Assembly (NCBI RefSeq): GCF_001644565.1
Contig: NZ_CP011387.1
Location: forward strand, 1,224,501-1,288,500
Direction: 5' to 3'
Length of the DNA: 64,000 nucleotides
Origin: Deinococcus puniceus
GTDB taxonomy: Bacteria; Deinococcota; Deinococci; Deinococcales; Deinococcaceae
The notes beneath the pieces were generated by a model that saw only the letters and a list, made by a program, of their open reading frames with translations, was not told the origin of the DNA and did no database searches. This document shows, piece after piece, positions 54,103-64,000 of the stretch (positions are counted from its first letter, which is position 1; each line of letters opens with the position of its first letter). The position numbers and the translations under genes are program-made.

Positions 54103-54594
54103 GTGACGTCACAGGCAACCAAGCAGATCAGACTGACCCCCGAGGGGTTCGAGCGCCTTCAGAAGACCCTGCTGCAAGAGCAAAACCGCCTTGCAGAAGC
54201 CACGCGAATCTTGCAAGAGCAGATGGAAACCAGCGCCGACAACGAAGACACCGGCCTGGAAGACGCCAAGCGCGAGAAGATGAACATCGAGGCGCGGATT
54301 GACGAACTTGAAGACACGCTGAGCCGCGCCACCATCATCGCAGAGCATGAAAACGAAGGCCGCGTGGAACTCGGCGCACTGGTCACGCTGATCATCGACG
54401 CCACCAAAAAAGAGATGCGCGTGCAGGTGGTCAGCGCCCCCGAAGCCGCTGTACTGGGCGGTAGCCTGCCCCGCATCAGCGAAGACAGCCCGGTAGGAAA
54501 GGAACTGATGGGCCGCAAGAAGGGCGACGCCTTCGTGGTGAATCTGGACAACGGCAAGCAGATGAAATACAAGGTGAAGACTATCGAGTACTGA
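54103..54594 (+). CDS. Gfh1-type GreA-family transcription factor
   Basis: This 163-residue protein has the GreA fold: an N-terminal coiled coil (about 10-80) and a C-terminal FKBP-like domain. From memory the coil ([39 protein letters not shown]) matches Thermus Gfh1 far better than GreA, including the ARID...LED..SRA stretch. Gfh1 proteins bind the secondary channel of RNA polymerase and inhibit rather than promote transcript cleavage. The tip here carries Asp and Glu (SADNED). The start is GTG with a GGAGG site. It precedes lysS. Confidence 0.85.
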   Translation: MTSQATKQIRLTPEGFERLQKTLLQEQNRLAEATRILQEQMETSADNEDTGLEDAKREKMNIEARIDELEDTLSRATIIAEHENEGRVELGALVTLIIDATKKEMRVQVVSAPEAAVLGGSLPRISEDSPVGKELMGRKKGDAFVVNLDNGKQMKYKVKTIEY

Positions 54595-54599
54595 AGTTT

Positions 54600-54670
54600 T
54601 GGGGTGTAGGACGTGGGAAAAGGGTCGAAGAGTCTAGAGGGATAAGAACTGCTTGACCCTCTACACCCAG
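54600..54670. repeat. Inverted repeat between gfh1-type gene and lysS
   Basis: GGGTGTAG...GGGTC (about 54602-54632) pairs with GACCC...CTACACCC (about 54654-54669). It could end transcription of the Gfh1 gene. The GGGTC/TCTAGAGGG content recalls the short repeats at 34008 and 41910. Confidence 0.5.
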
Positions 54671-54769
54671 TCCTAGCTTCCGCCACATCCAGCCACAGGC
54701 CAGAGGAGAGCGCCGTGCTCAAGCCTCTGGCCTGTGTTCTTTTGGCCTGCCTGATTGCGGCCCCCGCCC

Positions 54770-54775
54770 TATACT
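54770..54775 (+). promoter_or_regulatory. -10 box TATACT for lysS (leaderless)
   Basis: TATACT ends seven bases before the ATG at 54783. Confidence 0.65.
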
Positions 54776-54782
54776 CACGGTT

Positions 54783-56324
54783 ATGTCGGAATTGTCCACT
54801 CCTGAACCCCTTCCTCCCCGTCGCGACGGCCTGCACGAACAGACCATCAGCCGCCTGAACAACCTTGATGCCCTGCGCGAAGCGGGTTTCGAGGCCTTTC
54901 CTTACAGCTACCCGCAAACGCACCACGCCGCCGATGTGCTGAAGGCTCACCCTTCCGGCGACGTGGGCCAGAAGTGGGAGGACGAAACCTACAGCTTGGC
55001 GGGCCGTGTGATGCAGTTCCGGCACATGGGCGGGGCGGCGTTTGCCGATGTGCAGGATGAAAGCGGCACGTTGCAAGTCTATTTCGGCAAGAAAACTACA
55101 GAAGAATTTGCCGCCACCAAAAAGATCGATCTGGGCGACATTATCGGCGTGCGCGGCTTTCCCTTCGTGACCAAAACCGGGCAGGTGACGCTGGACGCCC
55201 GAGCTTGGCAACCGCTGGTGAAGAGCCTGCATCCGCTTCCCAGCAAGTTTTACGGCCTGCAAGACGAAGAACTGCGTGCCCGCCGCCGTTACGTCGACCT
55301 GATGATCAACCCGGAAAGCCGAGAAGTGTACCGCACCCGCTCGCGCATCGTGCGGGCCATCCGGCATTTTCTGGACGATCAGAACTTTATGGAAGTGGAA
55401 GGGCCGACCCTGCAAGTGGTCGCGGGCGGCACCGAGGCCAAGCCATTTAAGACCTTCCACAACGCACTCGGTCACGAGTTTTCTATGCGGATCAGCCTCG
55501 AACTGTACCTGAAGCGGCTGCTGGTCGGCGGCTTCGAGCGCGTGTATGAAATTGGGCGCAATTACCGCAACGAGGGCATAGACCGCACCCACAACCCCGA
55601 ATTCACGATGTTGGAAGCCTACTTTGCTTATGGCGACTACGAAGACATGATGAAACTGGTGGAAACCATGCTTCACGGCCTCGTCATGGAGCTTCGCGGC
55701 ACACCCGTCATCGAGTATCAGGGCAAAACCGTAGATTTCAGCCTGCCGTTCAAGCGCCTCGACTTCGTGACCGCACTGACCGAAGCGGCGAGCCTCGACT
55801 TCGATCCGCTGGATTTGGTGAAATTGCGCGAATGGAGCGACGCCAAGCACCCGGAATTCCGCAAAGTGCCGGATTACAAGTTGCTGGATAAATTGGGCGG
55901 CGAGTACGTGGAACCGGGCCTGATCAACCCCACGTTCCTGACCAATATGCCGCTTGTTATTAGCCCGCTGGTGAAGGCCCACCGCGAGCGCCCCGGTTTG
56001 GCCGAACGTGCCGACCTGTATGTGGCCGGGTTCGAGTTGGCCCCGATCTACTCGGAACTGAACGACGCCCTTGATCAACGCGCCCGCTTCGAGGCCCAGA
56101 CCGCCCGCCGCGACGCGGGCGACGACGAAGCCCACGAGCAGGACGAGGACTTCTTGCTGGCGCTGGAATACGGCATGCCGCCGACTGCGGGCATGGGCAT
56201 GGGCATAGACCGCCTGACTATGCTGCTCACAGATCGCGACTCTATCCGCGACGTGTTGCTGTTTCCGCTGCTGCGGCCAGAGATGGGGGGCGGGGCCGGG
56301 CAACTTGAGGGGGCACAGGAATAA
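54783..56324 (+). CDS. lysS: Lysyl-tRNA synthetase, class II
   Basis: This 513-residue enzyme charges tRNA(Lys). It has an OB-fold anticodon-binding domain (about 60-160; [20 protein letters not shown]) and a class II catalytic domain with motif 2 ([20 protein letters not shown], about 252) and motif 3 ([20 protein letters not shown], about 475). An acidic insertion ([16 protein letters not shown], about 443-458) precedes motif 3. The start is fixed by the leaderless -10 box. Confidence 0.96.
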   Translation: MSELSTPEPLPPRRDGLHEQTISRLNNLDALREAGFEAFPYSYPQTHHAADVLKAHPSGDVGQKWEDETYSLAGRVMQFRHMGGAAFADVQDESGTLQVYFGKKTTEEFAATKKIDLGDIIGVRGFPFVTKTGQVTLDARAWQPLVKSLHPLPSKFYGLQDEELRARRRYVDLMINPESREVYRTRSRIVRAIRHFLDDQNFMEVEGPTLQVVAGGTEAKPFKTFHNALGHEFSMRISLELYLKRLLVGGFERVYEIGRNYRNEGIDRTHNPEFTMLEAYFAYGDYEDMMKLVETMLHGLVMELRGTPVIEYQGKTVDFSLPFKRLDFVTALTEAASLDFDPLDLVKLREWSDAKHPEFRKVPDYKLLDKLGGEYVEPGLINPTFLTNMPLVISPLVKAHRERPGLAERADLYVAGFELAPIYSELNDALDQRARFEAQTARRDAGDDEAHEQDEDFLLALEYGMPPTAGMGMGIDRLTMLLTDRDSIRDVLLFPLLRPEMGGGAGQLEGAQE

Positions 56325-56364
56325 CTGGCTCAAACTCGCAATCCATCTCCATTGGACTTTGGCC

Positions 56365-56409
56365 GGGAGCAAACGCCCGGTCATTTTCCATGAATGGGCG
56401 TTTGCTCCC
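56365..56409 (+). terminator. Hairpin after lysS
   Basis: GGGAGCAAACGCCC (56365-56378) pairs perfectly with GGGCGTTTGCTCCC (56396-56409) around a 17-base loop. Confidence 0.75.
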
Positions 56410-56444
56410 CTAATGACGGGCGGCCCATCTTCATGCTTGCCGCC

Positions 56445-56456
56445 GTAACCGGTTAC
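56445..56456. promoter_or_regulatory. Perfect palindrome GTAACCGGTTAC (operator 1)
   Basis: The 12-bp palindrome lies 21 bases from a near-identical site, in the promoter region of the ROK-regulator/sugar-transport cluster. Confidence 0.6.
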
Positions 56457-56465
56457 GCTCCATCT

Positions 56466-56477
56466 GTAACCGGTTTA
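56466..56477. promoter_or_regulatory. Near-palindrome GTAACCGGTTTA (operator 2)
   Basis: Second AACCGGTT site, exactly two helical turns from the first. A TTGACA (-35-like) lies at 56492-56497. Confidence 0.6.
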
Positions 56478-56678
56478 ATTAATTCGTTCATTTGACAAAC
56501 AAAATATTGAAGATGCAAGATAGCTTCATTCCAGATTCATCCGCTTCTGCATCCGGCAGAGCGCACCCCGCACCTTGCCCCTGCTCTGGCTGAGTTCAGC
56601 CCTGCTGCTGTTCGTTTCCCGCCCTGCCGCCTTGCCTGCGGTGCGTGTCCTTGTTCTATCGGCTCACGGAGTGTTCCC
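56478..56678. other. Leader region of the ROK gene
   Basis: It contains TTGACA at 56492-56497 with no good -10 at 16-18 bases; TAGCTT at 56521-56526 is too far for a standard promoter. No small gene is supported. The first 50 bases are AT-rich. Confidence 0.35.
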
Positions 56679-58133
56679 ATGTCTGAACCTGTTCACGCCA
56701 CCCTTGACCTTGCGGCCATCCGCGCACAGCACACGTTGCTGCTGCTGGGGCTGCTGTGGCAGGGCGAGCGGGCACGGGTCGACATTGCCCGCGAACTGGG
56801 CCTGTCGCGCAGCGCGATCAGTTCTATGGTCAGCGAGCTGATGGCGGTGGGGCTGGTGCAGGAAGTGGGCACACGCGGGTCAGGAACGGCGGGGCGGCGG
56901 GCGACGCTTCTGGCCCTGAACGACCGGGCCGCCTGCCTGCTGGCCATAGACCTCGGCAAAAGCCACGCCCGCGTAGACTTGCTGGATCTGCGCTGCCGCA
57001 CACTGGCCACCCGGCAAGTGCCGCACGATATCGGCCTCGGCCCTGCGGCCACCTGTGCGCTGCTGGCGAGCCTGAGTGCCGCCGTGCTGGGCGACGCCGG
57101 AATTACTCGCGCCGCTGTGGCCTTGGCGGGTGTGGGCGTGCCCGGCCCAGTAGACCAGAGTACCGGCCAGATGGTGCAGCCCCCCAATATGCACGGCTGG
57201 GACGGCGAAAATGTGCGGGCCAGACTGGAGGGCACGTTGGGTGTGGGCGTACAGGTCGACAACGACGCCAACCTGGGCGCACTGGCCGAAGCCCGTTTCG
57301 GGGCGCACCGGGGAGCCGTAGACCTGATTTACGTGAAAGTCGCCACCGGCATCGGCGCGGGCGTGCTGCTCGGTGGGCGCTTGCACCGGGGCGTGCGCGG
57401 CGGGGCGGGCGAAATCGGGCACATCAGTATCAACGAGCAGGGGTCGCAGCAGACTGGAAGCAGCCTTTCCGAAAGTCACGGTGACCTTGAAAGCTACGCC
57501 GCTGCCCGAGTGGTGGTGGCCTTGGCGGCCAGATTGCGGGCGGAGGGAGTGCCCACCACCCTGCCCGATCCTGCCACGCTGTCCGATCTGCTGGCCCACG
57601 CCAACACCGACCCATTGGCCCGCGCCGTGTGGGAAGACTGCGGGCATCATCTGGGCGTGGCGGTCAGTACCGCACTCAACCTGTTCAACCCCGAAGCGGT
57701 GGTCATCGGCGGGCGGCTGTCTCAGGCCGGAGACGTGTTCCTGAACGCCGTGCAGCGCAGCGCCCTGAGCCGCACCATGCGGATCAATGCCGAGCGCACC
57801 CGTATCGAACTCAGCACGCTGGGCAGCGAGGCGGGCGTGTTGGGGGCCGGGGCGATGCTGCTCGATCACCTGTTTACGCCGCAGGGGTTGCGCCACCTGT
57901 ACGCCATTTCCGCCTATACGGCGGCCCAGAACGCGGCTCATGCTCCGGCTCAAGCCGCCGCGCCTTCGGCCCTGACTGCGCCCACTGCCAGTTCTCCAGT
58001 CCCCAGTCCTCAAGCGGCCAGTCTTCAAGTTCCCACTTCTGCGGTCACTGTTCCCGCCGCCGCGAGCCGCGCCCCGCCAGAAGTTCGGGCAGACGCGCAG
58101 CCCGTGTCCCGCGCTCCACCCGGTCAGGTCTGA
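56679..58133 (+). CDS. ROK-family transcriptional regulator
   Basis: This 484-residue protein has an N-terminal winged helix (about 15-70; [20 protein letters not shown]) and a ROK sugar-kinase-like domain (about 80-395; [71 protein letters not shown]). The usual zinc-binding Cys cluster after GEIGH is absent. The last 85 residues or so are an Ala/Pro/Ser/Val-rich tail not typical of the family. It probably represses the downstream sugar ABC genes by binding the AACCGGTT palindromes (inference). The ATG follows CGGAG. Confidence 0.88.
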   Translation: MSEPVHATLDLAAIRAQHTLLLLGLLWQGERARVDIARELGLSRSAISSMVSELMAVGLVQEVGTRGSGTAGRRATLLALNDRAACLLAIDLGKSHARVDLLDLRCRTLATRQVPHDIGLGPAATCALLASLSAAVLGDAGITRAAVALAGVGVPGPVDQSTGQMVQPPNMHGWDGENVRARLEGTLGVGVQVDNDANLGALAEARFGAHRGAVDLIYVKVATGIGAGVLLGGRLHRGVRGGAGEIGHISINEQGSQQTGSSLSESHGDLESYAAARVVVALAARLRAEGVPTTLPDPATLSDLLAHANTDPLARAVWEDCGHHLGVAVSTALNLFNPEAVVIGGRLSQAGDVFLNAVQRSALSRTMRINAERTRIELSTLGSEAGVLGAGAMLLDHLFTPQGLRHLYAISAYTAAQNAAHAPAQAAAPSALTAPTASSPVPSPQAASLQVPTSAVTVPAAASRAPPEVRADAQPVSRAPPGQV

Positions 58134-58204
58134 CGCCGCCCGATCTAGCCCAGCCGAACCGTTCCGTCTCCTGCGCCCTTTCTTTTCCTGTTGGAGGAAT
58201 GTCC

Positions 58205-59455
58205 ATGCGTAAAGTTTCTTTGAAGAACGCCCTGCTCGTCGCCGCCGCCCTCGCCGTCACCACGTCCGCCTCTGCCGCGGGCAAACTGGAAATCTTCTCG
58301 TGGTGGTCGGGCGATGAAGGCCCCGCACTCGAAGCCCTCGTGAAGCTGTACAAGCAGAAGTACCCCGCCGTGGCCGTAGACAACGCCACCGTGTCGGGCG
58401 GCGCAGGCACCAACGCCAAAGCCGTGCTGAAGACCCGCATGCTGGGCGGCACGCCCCCCGACTCCTTTCAGGCGCACGCCGGACAAGAATTGATCGGGAC
58501 TTGGGTGGTCGCCAACCGCATGGAAGACCTGAGCGCCCTGTTCAAGTCCGAGGGCTGGGACAAGGCCTTCCCCAAAGACCTGACGGCCCTGATTTCCAGC
58601 AAAGGCGGTATTTGGAGCGTGCCCGTCAACGTTCACCGCAGCAACGTGATGTGGTACAACCCCGCCAAGCTGAAGCAGTGGGGCGTGACCGTGCCCAAAA
58701 CGTGGCCCGAATTCATCACCACCTGCGCCACCCTGAAGGCCAAGGGCGTAGCCGCACCGCTGGTCATGGGCGAAAACTGGACGCAGCAGCACCTCTGGGA
58801 AAACGTCATGATCGGCACGCTGGGCGCTCAGGGTTGGCAAGACCTGTTCAGCGGCAAGATCAAGTTCACCGATGCCCGCGTCGTCGGAGCCTTCACCACC
58901 TTCGGCAAGGTCATGGACTGCGCCAACAAGGACGCCAGCGGCCTGAGCTGGCAGCAGGCCAGTGACCGCATCGTCGACGGCACGAGTGCGTTCAACATCA
59001 TGGGTGACTGGGCCGCCGGATACTTCACCACCACCAAGAAACTGGCCCCCGGCACGGGCTTCGGCTGGGCCACCGCCCCCGGAACCAGCAAAGTCTTCGT
59101 GATGCTGGCCGATTCCTTCGGATTGCCCAAGGGTGCCAAGAACCGCGCCGAAGCCGTGAACTGGCTGAAAGTGCTGGGCAGCAAGGCCGGACAAGACGCC
59201 TTCAACCCCCTGAAAGGCAGCATCGCCGCCCGCATCGACAGCGATTTGAGCAAGTACAACACCTATTCCAGAAGCGCCGCCACCGACTGGAAGAACAGCA
59301 AGATCGTCGGCAGCATGGCGCACGGAGCCGTCGCCCCCGAGAGCTTCATGAGCGCCTTCGGAGCCATCATCGACCAGTACGCCGCCAGCCGCAACAGTGC
59401 TGGAGCCGCCGCCGCTGCCCAGCAGTTGGCCGTGCGGGCCGGATTCGGCAAGTAA
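58205..59455 (+). CDS. Sugar ABC transporter substrate-binding protein
   Basis: This 416-residue exported protein has a signal peptide (about 1-23, ending ASAAG). Typical family-1 binding-protein features are [20 protein letters not shown] at the mature N-terminus, [21 protein letters not shown] strand-turn near 140 and [12 protein letters not shown] near 265. It resembles glucose/mannose-binding proteins (GtsA/GlcE group). ATG 58205 is seven bases from GGAGG; another ATG at 58199 is too close. A strong hairpin separates it from the permease genes. Confidence 0.9.
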   Translation: MRKVSLKNALLVAAALAVTTSASAAGKLEIFSWWSGDEGPALEALVKLYKQKYPAVAVDNATVSGGAGTNAKAVLKTRMLGGTPPDSFQAHAGQELIGTWVVANRMEDLSALFKSEGWDKAFPKDLTALISSKGGIWSVPVNVHRSNVMWYNPAKLKQWGVTVPKTWPEFITTCATLKAKGVAAPLVMGENWTQQHLWENVMIGTLGAQGWQDLFSGKIKFTDARVVGAFTTFGKVMDCANKDASGLSWQQASDRIVDGTSAFNIMGDWAAGYFTTTKKLAPGTGFGWATAPGTSKVFVMLADSFGLPKGAKNRAEAVNWLKVLGSKAGQDAFNPLKGSIAARIDSDLSKYNTYSRSAATDWKNSKIVGSMAHGAVAPESFMSAFGAIIDQYAASRNSAGAAAAAQQLAVRAGFGK

Positions 59456-59469
59456 CAGACCTGAAGGTG

Positions 59470-59515
59470 GGGGGTGGAGCGTGGATCGTGGTGTTCACGG
59501 TTCAGCTCCACCCCC
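59470..59515 (+). terminator. Intercistronic hairpin after the binding-protein gene, with GTGGATCGTGGT in the loop
   Basis: GGGGGTGGAGC (59470-59480) pairs perfectly with GCTCCACCCCC (59505-59515). The loop holds the 12-mer repeat (59481-59492). It may lower permease expression relative to the binding protein. Confidence 0.65.
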
Positions 59516-59578
59516 TTCCCTATGATTCCAAAACACGTTGCCACCGCTGTTTTTCCACGTTCCCAAGGAGGCCCCATC

Positions 59579-60700
59579 TTGAAAGGCCTGACCAAAGACC
59601 GCCTCTGGGCCATCGCCGTCCTGACCCCCAGTCTTATCCTGCTGGCCATTTTCGTCTACGGGTTTATCGGGCGTACCGTGTACGTCAGTTTCACCGACTG
59701 GGGCAACGATCCGGCGCAAGCGCTGGCCCTCGAACCCATCATTCGTTGGGTGGGCCTCGCCAACTATCAGGAATTATTCTCCGGATTCCTGCAAGGCCGC
59801 TTCCGCCAAGAGATGGTCAGCACGGTCTTCTTCACCGTGTTTTTCATTCTGGGCTGCTTGGGCCTCGGCCTCGGCCTGGCGCTGGCACTAGACCGCAATC
59901 CTAAGGGTGAGGCGCTGTGGCGCACCATTTTCCTGTTCCCTATGAGCCTCAGCTTTATCGTGACGGGCACCATTTGGCGCTGGATGCTGCAACCGCAGGG
60001 CGGCGTGAACCAATTCCCGACGGCGGTGGGCGCACCCGCCAGCACCTTCGGGTGGCTCAGCTCCACCGATTCCATCTGGAAATTCGACTGGAATCTGCTG
60101 CCGATCATCACGGCTGTCGTGGTGGCGATTGTGATGGGCGTTGTGGCTTACCGCGCCTATGCCAGCGGCCAGCGCACCCGGATGTTGGTGGCTGCGGCCA
60201 GCGCCGCCGTGCTGCTGCTGTGGGCCATCTTCATCGCGCCCAACCTCAAGATGCTGCCCGCCCCCGAACTGCACGGCTTCAACCTCGCCCTGATCGGCAT
60301 CATTATCGCGGCGGTGTGGCAAATGAGCGGCTACACGATGGCGCTATATTTGGCCGGACTACGCGGCATTCCCGAAGAACTGCGTGAGGCCGCCCGCGTG
60401 GACGGCGCGAACGAAATAGATATGTACCGCCGCGTCGTGTTTCCGCTGCTGTCGCCCATTACCCTCAGCGCCATGATCATTCTGGGCCACATCAGCCTCA
60501 AGATTTTTGACCTCGTGTACGCGATGGCTGGCCCCGACAACACCTTCACCAGTGTTCCTGCGCTGAACATGTACCTCACCAGCTTCCGCCAAAACCAGTT
60601 TGCGCTGGGTGCGGCCATCGGCACCATCTTGCTGATCTTGGTGGCCTTCATCATCGTGCCGTACTTGTCTTCCCAATTCCGCACCGAGGAAAGCCACTGA
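59579..60700 (+). CDS. Sugar ABC transporter permease 1 (MalF/GtsB type)
   Basis: This roughly 373-residue membrane protein has eight predicted helices and the EAA loop [20 protein letters not shown] followed by VVFPLL, which contacts the ATPase. A TTG start at 59579 is proposed because AAGGAGG lies seven bases before it and the protein then begins [20 protein letters not shown], the usual short N-terminus. ATG 59522 (or 59474) would add residues that look non-coding. Its stop overlaps the next ATG. Confidence 0.85.
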   Translation: MKGLTKDRLWAIAVLTPSLILLAIFVYGFIGRTVYVSFTDWGNDPAQALALEPIIRWVGLANYQELFSGFLQGRFRQEMVSTVFFTVFFILGCLGLGLGLALALDRNPKGEALWRTIFLFPMSLSFIVTGTIWRWMLQPQGGVNQFPTAVGAPASTFGWLSSTDSIWKFDWNLLPIITAVVVAIVMGVVAYRAYASGQRTRMLVAAASAAVLLLWAIFIAPNLKMLPAPELHGFNLALIGIIIAAVWQMSGYTMALYLAGLRGIPEELREAARVDGANEIDMYRRVVFPLLSPITLSAMIILGHISLKIFDLVYAMAGPDNTFTSVPALNMYLTSFRQNQFALGAAIGTILLILVAFIIVPYLSSQFRTEESH

Positions 60701-61569
60701 TGACCACCACCATTCCCTCGGCGGCCACCGCCAAACCGCCCGCTACCGCGCCCCGCAAAAGCATCGGGCGTCCGGGTCTGTACATCGTCCTTGTCGTGGC
60801 CGCGCTGTTTTTCCTGCTGCCCATTTATCTGCTGTTCGCCACCGCCCTCAAGTCGCCCGACGCCATTAATCTGGCGACCACTTGGCGCTGGCCCGCCGCC
60901 CTCAACTGGGCCAGTTTCTCCGAGGCGTGGGCCAAAATCGGCGGCAACCTCGGCAACAGCCTGTTCTTGGCCGTCGTCGCCACGCTGCTGGCCGCCATGC
61001 TGGGCAGCCTCAACGGGTACGCCCTCGCCAAATGGAAATTCCGGGGCGCGAATACCGTCTTCGCCCTGATGCTGTTCGGCATGTTCATTCCGTATCAGGC
61101 CGTGTTGATTCCGCTGTTCCAGTTCATCAAGGCGCTGGGGCTGTACGGCACAATCTGGGGCCTGATTTTGGCCCATGTGGTATACGGCCTGCCCATCACC
61201 ACCCTCATCTTCCGCAACTTTTACGCCGATGTCCCCGACGCCCTCGTCGAAGCCGCCACCATCGACGGCGCGGGCTTCTGGCAAATCTACCGACGCGTCA
61301 TTTTCCCGATCAGCATTCCGGGCTTCGTGGTGGTCATCATCTGGGAATTCACGCAGGTCTGGAACGAATTCCTGTTTGCCGCCACGCTCACCAACACCGA
61401 CGCCCAACCCGTCACCTACGCCCTGTCCCAGTTGTCGGGCGGGCAAGCGGTGTCGTGGAATCTGCCGATGGCAGGCGCGATTCTGGCCGCGTTGCCCACC
61501 CTGCTGGTGTACATCCTGCTGGGCCGTTACTTCGTGCGCGGTCTGCTGGCCGGAAGTGTGAAGGGCTGA
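60700..61569 (+). CDS. Sugar ABC transporter permease 2 (MalG/GtsC type)
   Basis: This 289-residue protein has six predicted helices and the EAA loop [20 protein letters not shown] with VIFPIS. It pairs with permease 1. The ATG overlaps the previous stop by one base. No ATPase gene follows, so a shared MsmK/MalK-like ATPase encoded elsewhere is presumably used. A long hairpin lies just downstream. Confidence 0.93.
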   Translation: MTTTIPSAATAKPPATAPRKSIGRPGLYIVLVVAALFFLLPIYLLFATALKSPDAINLATTWRWPAALNWASFSEAWAKIGGNLGNSLFLAVVATLLAAMLGSLNGYALAKWKFRGANTVFALMLFGMFIPYQAVLIPLFQFIKALGLYGTIWGLILAHVVYGLPITTLIFRNFYADVPDALVEAATIDGAGFWQIYRRVIFPISIPGFVVVIIWEFTQVWNEFLFAATLTNTDAQPVTYALSQLSGGQAVSWNLPMAGAILAALPTLLVYILLGRYFVRGLLAGSVKG

Positions 61570-61589
61570 AGTTATTTTGATTCTGAAAT

Positions 61590-61629
61590 GAAGAAGGCCA
61601 GAGCGAGTTTATTTGCTCTGGCCTTCTTC
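61590..61629 (+). terminator. Hairpin after the sugar transporter operon
   Basis: GAAGAAGGCCAGAGC (61590-61604) pairs perfectly with GCTCTGGCCTTCTTC (61615-61629) around a 10-base loop. A chance frame of 71 codons crosses it and is not called. Confidence 0.75.
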
Positions 61630-61649
61630 ACTTGGGCAGGTGCGCCGCT

Positions 61650-61800
61650 GAACTGCCCCCTCACCTCGCTGCCCGCGCAGCGCCCCTCTCTCTGCGAGCT
61701 GTTCCAGTCCCACAGGTGGAGAGGGCCAAAGCTTGGTTTAACTCCCTCACCCTTGAGGCGGGACTCGCAGAGCTGCGGAGCAGAGGGGGTGAGTGAGCGC
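61650..61800. repeat. GC-rich repeat-like region between convergent genes
   Basis: It contains several short inverted elements (CCCCCTCACC near 61656; CTCTGCGAGCTG near 61692 and CTCGCAGAGCTGCGGAG near 61767). It looks like a dispersed repeat of another type than those at 14626, 43760 and 48693; no second copy was recognised in the window. Confidence 0.4.
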
Positions 61801-61841
61801 TAGTGATTGCCCTTTCCACAGCCGACACTTATACCCAACAC

Positions 61842-63221
<1,380 letters not shown>

Positions 63222-63645
63222 AGGGTCACATCCTTGGGGCTGGCCGGAGGGATTCCGGGGCCGAAATTTGCCTGCTGTTGCCGGGCAGGAAGGGGCAGTT
63301 TAGCGTAAGAGGGATTGCGGCGGGGGCCTTGGCGTTGGGTTGAAGAGGGCTTGGAAGTTGGTGTCTTGGATTGTTCCCACGTTGGATTCCCCCACCCCCC
63401 GGCCCCCTACCCCCAAAGGGGACATGGGGAGTGTCGCTCCGCTGAGGAGGATTCATCTTGTCGCGTTTTAAGTCGGCTCAATCGTTCATCTGAAGCTGAA
63501 TCGCCAGTTCATTCCGGAATGGAATTGGCCCGCGCGTTGCACGCACGACGGCCTCACATGGAATTGGCGGCGGTATTTGGGTAGGCCACAAGGAAAATCA
63601 AGCCCATCACACACCCCTCAAGCTCAGTTACCCACTCCACGATCC
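63222..63645. other. Intergenic region with C/G-tract repeat-like sequence
   Basis: Around 63387-63450 it has long C-runs then G-runs (CCCCCACCCCCCGGCCCCC... AAAGGGG) followed by GCTCCGCTGAGG, another repeat-like block. Near 63634 a CCACGATCC fragment recalls the inverted GTGGATCGTGGT motif. The 89-codon frame crossing it looks like chance. No gene is called. Confidence 0.4.
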
Positions 63646-64000
63646 TTACCGCACCCGCCGCAGCGTTACCGGGTAACTCAGGGCATTCACGCGCAGGCGT
63701 CCGGTCAACACATCGCCCTTTACCGTGCCGCTCAGGAAGGCGTCCGACTTGGCGCTCACGCCGTCCAGTCCGAAGCCCAGAATGCTGAAGCGGGCGCTGG
63801 GGCCAGCGTTGGCATCCAGCTTCACGGTCAGTTCTTGGTGGCCGTCCGGGGTAGGCAGCAGCGTGCCAGCCGCCGAAAAACGGTCTCCATTGCTGCGGTT
63901 TTCCATCACGCCCTTCGCGTCGTAGGTCAGCGGATTCACGGTCAGAGTCAGGCGGTACTGTTGCGGGCGCAGCAGCACGGTGGCCTGTCCTTCAAACACT
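63646..64000 (-). CDS. Unidentified protein, C-terminal part
   Basis: The frame runs off the window edge; about 117 residues are visible. It is beta-rich with alternating pattern (YRLTLTVNPLTYDAKGVMEN, GHQELTVKLDANAG, LSGTVKGDVLTGRLRVN), as in a secreted or surface beta-structure. A GTG at 63999 is within the frame but is probably not the true start. No family is recognised. Confidence 0.6.
   Translation of the reverse strand, partial: VFEGQATVLLRPQQYRLTLTVNPLTYDAKGVMENRSNGDRFSAAGTLLPTPDGHQELTVKLDANAGPSARFSILGFGLDGVSAKSDAFLSGTVKGDVLTGRLRVNALSYPVTLRRVR

Noticed and set aside
54159..56384. 741-codon open frame antisense to lysS and the Gfh1 gene
   Set aside because: It spans two well-identified plus-strand genes and has no domain or start signal.
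57629..58204. Extension of the sugar-binding-protein frame upstream of 58205
   Set aside because: It overlaps the ROK gene in another frame; the signal peptide and GGAGG fix the start at 58205.
61588..61803. 71-codon frame after the sugar permease operon
   Set aside because: It is made of the terminator hairpin and GC-rich repeat sequence, with no ribosome-binding site.
63315..63584. 89-codon frame downstream of the partial gene
   Set aside because: It crosses C-run/G-run repeat sequence; low complexity and no start signal.

Overview
This is about 64 kb of GC-rich bacterial chromosome, and the gene content points to the genus Deinococcus. The evidence is a Gfh1-type transcription factor, many genes whose start codon lies 5-8 bases after a TANNNT -10 box (leaderless transcripts, known to be abundant in Deinococcus), PRC-barrel and FecR/CHASE2 proteins, and short GC-rich dispersed repeats. 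No rRNA, tRNA, CRISPR array or insertion-sequence transposase was seen. The assignment is by gene resemblance and style, not by a database search.

Layout. 1-6917: the end of the respiratory complex I operon (nuoH partial, I, J, K, L, M, N), interrupted between nuoL and nuoM by a heptamer-rich inverted repeat. 7085-10178: a CHASE2-diguanylate cyclase with its FecR-domain partner, divergent from an ABC-F ATPase (10313-12199). 12220-15369: a small conserved-looking protein, a uridine-kinase-like P-loop protein coupled to TelA, and a secreted BsuPI-like protein. 15509-18201: gatC-serS and a type III polyketide synthase. 18695-21403: aconitase. 21487-24406: Uma2-type protein, a small membrane protein, an enolase-superfamily epimerase and a P-loop ATPase. 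24543-26466: a 44-residue membrane peptide and a PRC-barrel repeat protein.

26551-31100: a minus-strand block with NatAB-like ABC exporter genes, a lower-GC ABC cassette whose membrane gene runs in frame into natA, an XRE regulator and two small membrane proteins behind a promoter with palindromic operators. 31579-33887: winged-helix protein, lipoprotein, diverged pyrophosphatase-like protein and a lipoprotein hydrolase that overlaps it antisense. 34070-39892: a CitA/CitB-type two-component system divergent from the tripartite tricarboxylate transporter tctCBA, with direct repeats between them that are good candidates for the regulator's sites. 39981-41854: a MacB/LolCDE-type ABC exporter pair. 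41958-45649: zinc-ribbon protein, DUF4127 protein, EamA transporter and a glucodextranase-C-like membrane-anchored protein. 45940-46144: a tiny transcription unit encoding a possible 38-residue protein.

46260-54594: Rel (p)ppGpp synthetase/hydrolase, MutS2, an outer-membrane-like protein, a 55-residue acidic protein, an MFS transporter and Gfh1. 54783-56324: lysyl-tRNA synthetase. 56445-61569: two palindromic operators, a ROK regulator and a sugar ABC importer (binding protein and two permeases; no ATPase gene here). 61842-63221: miaB. 63646-64000: the end of an unidentified gene.

The most noteworthy points are the in-frame membrane-protein/NatA fusion with an intact internal ribosome-binding site, the leaderless mini-gene at 45940-46144, the antisense overlap at 32889-33004, the operator pairs, and three dispersed palindromic repeat families.
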